Origin: Candidatus Aenigmatarchaeota archaeon
Lineage (GTDB): Archaea > Aenigmatarchaeota > Aenigmatarchaeia > QMZP01
Reading direction: 5' to 3'
DNA: 7,084 bases
NCBI GenBank assembly: GCA_017609225.1
Contig: JAFCEK010000046.1
Coordinates: forward strand, 1-7,084
Shown piece after piece: positions 6,441 to 7,084 of this stretch. The notes below the pieces were generated by a model. That model was not told the origin of the DNA and did no database searches. It saw only the letters and a program-made list of their open reading frames with translations. Made by a program: the position numbers and the translations under genes. Numbering within the stretch: position 1 is the first letter of the stretch; each line of letters opens with the position of its first letter.

Positions 6441-6569
6441 CTAAATAACTTCAAATTTATCTCTGAGTTTTTCTATTGCATCATTATTTAAATTCTTAAT
6501 AAACACTTTCATTTTTAAATAATTAATTCCACCAGTGTGTTCACTGGTGGTCTCCAAAAGGACTAATTC
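6441..6569 (-). pseudogene. Possible 3' remnant of an interrupted gene
   Basis: The minus strand is open from 6596 to a TAG at 6441-6443. The part outside the repeat (6569 down to 6441) encodes 42 residues that read like a protein C terminus: ELVLLETTSEHTGG, then INYLKMKVFIKNLNNDAIEKL, then RDKFEVI (the last half begins at an internal ATG at 6512, which alone would give 23 residues). I do not recognise the family. There is no ATG or Shine-Dalgarno upstream, and the frame meets TAA inside the first hairpin. The open part ends just where the transposon repeat begins, which would fit a gene cut by insertion. It could equally be a chance open frame in AT-rich DNA, or a tiny gene using the ATG at 6512. 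Confidence 0.25.
6529..6550. repeat. Perfect 9-bp inverted repeat (hairpin, 4-base loop)
   Basis: CCACCAGTG (6529-6537) pairs with CACTGGTGG (6542-6550) around a TGTT loop. It is GC-rich in an AT-rich setting. Its sequence differs from the tnpA-proximal hairpins. It may be a terminator stem, an end hairpin of another IS200/IS605-type element, or part of the possible gene remnant that runs across it. Confidence 0.6.
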
Positions 6570-6597
6570 TAGCAATCCAATAATAAAATGGAGTAGT

Positions 6598-6625
6598 TAG
6601 GTTAGCCTATTGCTAGGCTAACCTA
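6598..6625. repeat. 12-bp hairpin, copy 1 (candidate transposon left-end hairpin)
   Basis: TAGGTTAGCCTA (6598-6609) pairs perfectly with TAGGCTAACCTA (6614-6625) around a TTGC loop. Subterminal hairpins upstream of tnpA are the hallmark of IS200/IS605 ends, where TnpA binds them as single-stranded DNA and cleaves a short distance to the 5' side. Confidence 0.7.
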
Positions 6626-6655
6626 TCTAGCAATCCAATAATAAAATGGAGTAGT

Positions 6656-6683
6656 TAGGTTAGCCTATTGCTAGGCTAACCTA
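6656..6683. repeat. 12-bp hairpin, copy 2 (candidate transposon left-end hairpin)
   Basis: This is an exact second copy of the 12-bp stem and TTGC loop (6656-6667 with 6672-6683), placed 30 bases before the tnpA ATG. As in IS200, a stem here could also block transcription entering tnpA from outside; that role is inferred. Confidence 0.7.
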
Positions 6684-6698
6684 TAAACAGCTACCCAT

Positions 6699-6704
6699 AA
6701 GGAG
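6699..6704 (+). promoter_or_regulatory. Shine-Dalgarno of tnpA, in a hairpin loop
   Basis: AAGGAG lies 9 bases before the ATG at 6714. The flanks GCTAC (6690-6694) and GTAGC (6709-6713) pair, and CAT (6696-6698) pairs with ATG (6705-6707) across one mismatch, so the site forms the loop of a small hairpin. It favours 6714 as the start over the in-frame ATG at 6705, which touches the site. Confidence 0.55.
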
Positions 6705-6713
6705 ATGAGTAGC

Positions 6714-7084
6714 ATGGCCGATTTTGTCAGCCATAGCTCCAGCGTCGGCAGATGCTGGATTCACCTTGCCTTCAAGGTGAAATACTGCCATAAAATATTT
6801 GGTATTCCTGGAATAAAAATGCGTATGGAACAACTGCTCAGGGAAGCAATGAACCAACATAACATAGAATGCAGGGAACTGGGCATAGATATGGACCATG
6901 TCCACATGGTTCTGGACATAGGAGTCCGCTCCGTCAGCGAAGTTGCAAAATTACTGAAAGGGTATTCCGCAAAGAAAATGTTCCAGGAATATCCATGGTT
7001 AAAGAAGCAGTATTTCTGGGGTTCAGGTATGTGGAATCCATCGTATTACTTTGACAGCTTGGGCAGGAACATAGAGGAGCTGTC
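6714..7084 (+). CDS. tnpA: IS200/IS605-family Y1 transposase TnpA (runs off right edge)
   Basis: A single-domain HUH-type DNA transposase of the REP/Y1 family, which moves its element as single-stranded DNA by cutting and rejoining at end hairpins. 123 residues are visible: WIHLAFKVKYCHKIFGIPG (15-33) is the first strand, MDHVHMVLDI (60-69) contains the metal-binding HUH pair H62 and H64, SVSEVAKLLKGYSAKKMF (73-90) is the central helix, and KKQYFWGSGMWNPSYYFDSLGR (97-118) is the typical WxxSYF-type block. The family is about 130-155 residues; the catalytic Tyr with the helping Gln (Y-x3-Q) normally follows this block by about 10-20 residues and should lie just beyond the window, so activity cannot be judged. 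The start at 6714 has AAGGAG at a good distance; 6705 is an in-frame alternative. There is no frameshift in the visible part, so the gene looks intact. Confidence 0.9.
   Translation, partial: MADFVSHSSSVGRCWIHLAFKVKYCHKIFGIPGIKMRMEQLLREAMNQHNIECRELGIDMDHVHMVLDIGVRSVSEVAKLLKGYSAKKMFQEYPWLKKQYFWGSGMWNPSYYFDSLGRNIEEL

Larger units (their letters stand above)
6568..6684. repeat. Perfect tandem duplication, 58-base period, two copies
   Basis: Two identical 59-base copies (6568-6626 and 6626-6684, sharing one base) stand head to tail. Each begins TCTAGCAATCC, contains about 30 bases of AT-rich spacer and ends with a 12-bp perfect hairpin. The second copy lies 29 bases before the tnpA start. The identity is complete, so the duplication is recent or actively kept. 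Confidence 0.9.
6332..6713. other. Gene-poor, AT-rich accessory intergenic stretch
   Basis: This 382-base gap between gltX and tnpA carries the gltX promoter (right after gltX), a possible 3' gene remnant on the minus strand (6441-6569), a 9-bp hairpin (6529-6550), the duplicated hairpin unit (6568-6684) and the tnpA ribosome binding site. I see nothing recognisable in 6365-6440; no tRNA fold could be drawn there. The part from about 6440 to 6690 is clearly richer in A+T than the genes on its left, which fits acquired or decaying DNA. Confidence 0.6.
6568..7084 (+). mobile_element. IS200/IS605-family insertion sequence, left part (runs off right edge)
   Basis: The element is inferred from a Y1 transposase gene preceded by perfect hairpins in the position expected for the left end. 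The exact left tip cannot be set, because these elements make no target duplication and have no terminal inverted repeats; I used the repeat start as a provisional edge. The right end, and whether a tnpB gene accompanies tnpA, lie outside the window. Confidence 0.7.

Noticed and set aside
6568..6684. CRISPR array
   Set aside because: There are only two units, immediately adjacent, without unique spacers; the whole 58-base unit is repeated, and its place before tnpA explains it as a transposon end.
6681..6905. Minus-strand 74-residue frame across the start of tnpA
   Set aside because: It is antisense to recognisable transposase codons, with no motif or ribosome binding site of its own.

Overview
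The window is archaeal chromosomal DNA, probably from an uncultivated small-genome (DPANN-like) archaeon; that lineage is an inference from gene content and cannot be fixed from the sequence. The evidence for Archaea is an archaeal AMP phosphorylase, an MC1-type chromatin protein, an archaeal-type prepilin peptidase with a pilus platform protein, an archaeal/eukaryal-type glutamyl-tRNA synthetase, and TATA boxes about 25 bases before start codons instead of bacterial -35/-10 promoters. Arginine is mostly AGG/AGA and isoleucine is often ATA.

Layout. From 1 to 1095 (minus) is the N-terminal 365 residues of AMP phosphorylase, which runs off the left edge. Divergent from it, 1305-1595 (plus) encodes a 96-residue MC1 protein with a strong ribosome binding site and a T-rich terminator. 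From 1641 to 2477 (minus) is a GxGD prepilin peptidase. An 80-base divergent promoter region separates it from 2558-4666 (plus), a 702-residue type II secretion F (FlaJ/TadC-like) membrane platform protein. These two proteins belong to one process: maturing prepilins and assembling an archaeal type IV pilus or archaellum-like filament. The ATPase and the pilins are not in the window. From 4670 to 6331 (minus) is glutamyl-tRNA synthetase, convergent with the platform gene with only 3 bases between the stop codons.

The right end (6332-7084) is accessory. It holds a low-GC stretch with a possible 3' gene remnant, a 9-bp perfect hairpin, a perfect 58-base tandem duplication in which each unit carries a 12-bp perfect hairpin, and then the start of an IS200/IS605-family Y1 (HUH) transposase, tnpA, which runs off the right edge. 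The duplicated hairpin unit looks like a doubled transposon left end.

Most interesting points: the duplicated IS200/IS605 left end; a possible host gene remnant abutting it; a ribosome binding site shown in the loop of a small hairpin before tnpA; degenerate HIGH and KMSKS signatures in the glutamyl-tRNA synthetase; and a mix of apparently leaderless promoters with Shine-Dalgarno-led genes. I did not find a clearly new multi-gene system; the most unexplained part is 6440-6715.
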